From: Desulfobacterales bacterium
GTDB taxonomy: Bacteria; Desulfobacterota; Desulfobacteria; Desulfobacterales; Desulfobacteraceae
Assembly (NCBI GenBank): GCA_022361135.1
Contig: JAKSBM010000652.1
Location: forward strand, 1-6,371
DNA: 6,371 bases
Reading direction: 5' to 3'
Shown here: positions 4,658-6,371 of the stretch, piece after piece
Layout: each line of letters opens with the position of its first letter
How positions within the stretch are numbered: the stretch's first letter is position 1
Position numbers and translations under genes: made by a program
The notes under the pieces: generated by a model
Told to the model about the DNA's origin: nothing
The model's input: only the letters and a program-made list of their open reading frames with translations
Database searches by the model: none

Positions 4658-5925
4658 GCCCGATAGCCATGCGCATTTTACCAATCAAAAACACACCTAT
4701 TTATTTAACAATTTACATCCTTTATTTCCTCGGATGTTACGGATTGGCAATGGCCTGGTACAACAAAGGCTTTTTTTCGGTTTATAATATTTTTTTTGAC
4801 ACCGACCCCAACACTACCCTGCAATCATTTGCCCATGCATGGGGCAGACATGCGGTGAGTCACCCCATCATCGAATTATTTGCCATTCCCATTCGCATTT
4901 TGGAAATAATCGTTTCACGCCTTGGGTTTATTTCGGATAGGATTCAGTTCAGGGAGATCATTGCATTGGGAATCTGCCCCTTTATTTCGACCCTCTCCAT
5001 TCACATTTTTTACAAACTCCTCATGGAGATGAACCTAAAGACGGATCAAGCAATTTCAATCTGCGCCATATACGGGCTTAGTTTCTCAAACCTGATGTTT
5101 GCCGTTCTTCCTGAAACATATGCTCTGTCATCCTTCTTTATCCTCACTTTATTTTATTATTACCTAAGGAATCGTAACCGCGATTATGACAATACATGGA
5201 TTTGGTACACCATTGGTGTCTTTTTAGCGGGTATAACAATAACCAATGGATGGATTTTCTTCATTGTCACCCTGACATACTTCATACGGGCGAAAAAATG
5301 CCCTCCATGGACCTCCTTAAAAAAGACTATTCTACGTTCATTTTTTGTCTTAATAACAATTTATAGTTATTTTTTTGGCGCCCACTTCCTTCTTGACGCA
5401 TCCATCGGAAACGAAGGTCAAATGACATGGATCCTCCAACACTCGACCCTTTCTCTTGCAAAGATTTCAAACAATGCGTTAAACTTTTTCACCGCATCAA
5501 TCCAAGCCATATTCGTAATTGGCTCCCAAGTTTCCAGCCATGCTGAAGGCGGCATCTATTTTAATGCGTTTTCCTTTGTTCAGCCAGGGCCATACCGATT
5601 TCTGGGGATTGCCGGGTGGATGGTCATGGCCATAATCATCCCAAGGATCCATTCCCCCAAAATGCAGTTTTCAAAATTAGGCGAGATGCGCTTTCTTTCA
5701 GCCAGTGTGATCACATTCAATTTTTGCCTTCATTCTGTCTTTGGGCAAGAAACTTTTATGTATACCCAGCACTGGATAGTCCCCCTTTTCCTGTTAATAA
5801 CCCCATGGTTATCAGAGAAAAGAAAGCTCATGGTCCTGGTGATCATTACCCTTTTCTGCCTAAATCTTAATTTTTTTCTAAATGCGGAATCACTTATCAA
5901 TATGACACCTTGTGATGCCACATAA
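4654..5925 (+). CDS. Polytopic GT-C-like glycosyltransferase candidate
   Basis: The product is 423 residues with around ten hydrophobic segments starting at residue 16. I do not recognise a named family. After the first membrane segment comes a loop with FDTDPNTT (48-55) and WGRHAVSHP (63-71). An acidic pair in the first outer loop followed by a His-Pro is typical of GT-C transferases that use polyprenyl-phosphate sugars. PETYALSS (153-160) resembles the 'E-x-Y-x-L' segment of PMT/DUF2723-like proteins, and QETFMYTQHW (365-374) near the last membrane segments resembles an acceptor-side motif of such enzymes. Asp49 and Asp51 are the catalytic candidates. The start overlaps the previous stop as ATGA; GGAG is 16 bases upstream, so expression probably depends on coupling. 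ATG 4669 (Met6) is the alternative. It most likely transfers the pentose made and flipped by its two neighbours to a glycan, lipid or protein in the periplasm (inference). It could instead be an O-antigen-type integral membrane protein without transferase activity. Confidence 0.6.
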   Translation: MSPIAMRILPIKNTPIYLTIYILYFLGCYGLAMAWYNKGFFSVYNIFFDTDPNTTLQSFAHAWGRHAVSHPIIELFAIPIRILEIIVSRLGFISDRIQFREIIALGICPFISTLSIHIFYKLLMEMNLKTDQAISICAIYGLSFSNLMFAVLPETYALSSFFILTLFYYYLRNRNRDYDNTWIWYTIGVFLAGITITNGWIFFIVTLTYFIRAKKCPPWTSLKKTILRSFFVLITIYSYFFGAHFLLDASIGNEGQMTWILQHSTLSLAKISNNALNFFTASIQAIFVIGSQVSSHAEGGIYFNAFSFVQPGPYRFLGIAGWMVMAIIIPRIHSPKMQFSKLGEMRFLSASVITFNFCLHSVFGQETFMYTQHWIVPLFLLITPWLSEKRKLMVLVIITLFCLNLNFFLNAESLINMTPCDAT

Positions 5926-6002
5926 ACTCACCCCCAAAAAGCAGTCAGCGCTCCGTAGTTAATCCATGGGATTATTTTAACGACCTGGGGTGCGATGGAT
6001 TT

Positions 6003-6026
6003 GTGACTGGAGTCTGGTCACTTTTT
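6003..6026 (+). terminator. Weak intrinsic terminator candidate for the operon
   Basis: GTGAC (6003-6007) pairs with GTCAC (6017-6021), extendable by one T-G wobble, and is followed by TTTTT (6022-6026). It starts 78 bases after the last operon stop. The stem is short. Read on the - strand no T-run follows, so it serves only the operon. A second small inverted repeat, TAATCC/GGATTA (5960-5974) followed by TTTT, lies upstream and is weaker. Confidence 0.38.
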
Positions 6027-6047
6027 CCATTTATTTAAGGATTTTTT

Positions 6048-6278
6048 TCAAGAATAAACCGCCACTACCCGAATGGGATACTTGGGGTGGCTGTTTTTCC
6101 ATTTCCCCGAAAGGCGGGATTTCAGGGCGGACTTGGCCAAGAGAGCGGCCTGGTGATGTGAAAAGGGGCCCGTGTGGGGCCCCTTTGGATGCATCTGATT
6201 CACCGGAACCCAGCGATTGGGTCCGATCTTGGCCTCCAATTCAAATAGGGAAACAGAGGCCGTGGCTTGGGCTGACAT
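6048..6278 (-). CDS. Small protein of unknown function, 76 residues
   Basis: It reads from ATG (6278-6276) to TGA (6050-6048) on the - strand. I do not recognise the family. The protein is basic, with no signal peptide or membrane segment, so it is probably cytoplasmic. Visible features are LFELEAKIGPNRWVPVNQMHP (11-31), a Gly/Pro/His turn KGPHTGPFSHH (32-42), an Ala/Leu/Lys-rich likely helix (44-56) and a C-terminal KYPIRVVAVYS (66-76) that looks like a beta strand. It is probably real because codon use is GC-rich like the host genes and because its ATG overlaps the stop of the upstream gene by one base (TAATG), a typical coupled pair. A G-rich GGCGGTG lies about five bases before the ATG. 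It converges on the + strand operon. Confidence 0.6.
   Translation of the reverse strand: MSAQATASVSLFELEAKIGPNRWVPVNQMHPKGPHTGPFSHHQAALLAKSALKSRLSGKWKNSHPKYPIRVVAVYS
6162..6186. repeat. Perfect 10-bp inverted repeat inside the 76-residue gene
   Basis: AAAGGGGCCC (6162-6171) and GGGCCCCTTT (6177-6186) are perfect inverted copies around a 5-base loop. Read on the - strand the hairpin is preceded by AA and followed by TTTT, so it has the form of an intrinsic terminator although it lies within coding sequence (codons for KGPHTGPF). Confidence 0.6.
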
Positions 6279-6371
6279 TAATTCACCGCCACCAGGGAAA
6301 CCCCCAGTTTCTTCTCCACGGCCTGGATCTTGTCCAGGGTGTCCTTGTCCAGGGTTTTGGGTTCGGCGTCG
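6278..6371 (-). CDS. C-terminal 30 codons of an unidentified gene, 5' end outside the window
   Basis: The - strand frame is open from the window edge to TAA at 6280-6278 and gives DAEPKTLDKDTLDKIQAVEKKLGVSLVAVN. The middle is a charged amphipathic helix (LDKIQAVEKKLG), then a short hydrophobic strand. It is too short to assign. The TAATG overlap with the 76-residue gene shows that the two are co-transcribed and likely work together. Codon use is GC-rich. Confidence 0.6.
   Translation of the reverse strand, partial: DAEPKTLDKDTLDKIQAVEKKLGVSLVAVN

Larger units (their letters stand above)
2735..6047 (+). other. AT-rich block with a three-gene lipid-sugar operon, probably acquired
   Basis: By eye, A/T-ending codons and A- and T-runs dominate from just after the hisA stop to about 6047. 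The sequence on both sides is full of C- and G-ending codons. The block holds one co-directional operon and its spacers. No integrase, tRNA, transposase or convincing flanking repeat marks the edges, so the mode of arrival is unknown. Boundaries are approximate. Confidence 0.55.

Noticed and set aside
2739..5952. Possible direct repeat at the two edges of the AT-rich block (near 2736-2752 and 5936-5952)
   Set aside because: Only about 12 of 17 positions agree, mostly in an A-run; this is within chance.
5960..5978. TAATCC/GGATTA hairpin followed by TTTT as the operon terminator
   Set aside because: The 6-bp stem is AT-rich with a 3-base loop and would be unstable; the 6003-6026 candidate is somewhat better.

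Overview
The window looks like a chromosomal stretch of a Gram-negative, probably anaerobic bacterium of the Desulfobacterota (Desulfobacteraceae-like). This is an inference. It rests on a eukaryotic-type HisA, a nickel-pincer LarA-family enzyme, an outer-membrane beta-barrel gene, and GC-rich codon use in the flanking genes. No rRNA, tRNA, CRISPR array, transposase or integrase was seen.

Left part (1-2734, GC-rich, all + strand): the 3' end of a LarA-family gene, an outer-membrane beta-barrel protein gene with a signal peptide, and hisA. The barrel gene is bracketed by two imperfect direct copies of one segment, about 501-676 and 1829-2009. Each copy spans the end of the LarA-like gene, the intergenic spacer and the start of hisA. 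The left copy has a functional LarA end but a dead hisA start (15 codons, then TAG). The right copy has a broken LarA tail but an intact hisA start. The simplest history is that the LarA-like gene and hisA were once adjacent, and that a duplication or insertion placed the barrel gene between two copies of their junction.

Middle part (2817-5925, visibly richer in A and T, all + strand): a three-gene operon in which both junctions are ATGA overlaps. It encodes (1) a fusion of a HAD phosphatase-like domain to a UbiA-superfamily membrane transferase of the decaprenyl-phosphate phosphoribosyltransferase type, (2) a four-helix SMR-fold protein that resembles ArnE-type lipid-sugar flippases and lacks the drug-pump glutamate, and (3) a large polytopic GT-C-like glycosyltransferase candidate. 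Read together they suggest a cassette that makes a polyprenyl-phosphate pentose (ribose or D-arabinofuranose), flips it across the inner membrane and transfers the sugar to an acceptor outside the cytoplasm. The DprE1/DprE2 epimerase pair needed for arabinose is not in the window. The base composition suggests horizontal acquisition.

Right part (5926-6371): a short spacer with a weak + strand terminator candidate, then two GC-rich genes on the - strand. These are a 76-residue protein of unknown function and, overlapping its start by one base (TAATG), the C-terminal 30 codons of an upstream gene that runs off the window. They converge on the operon.
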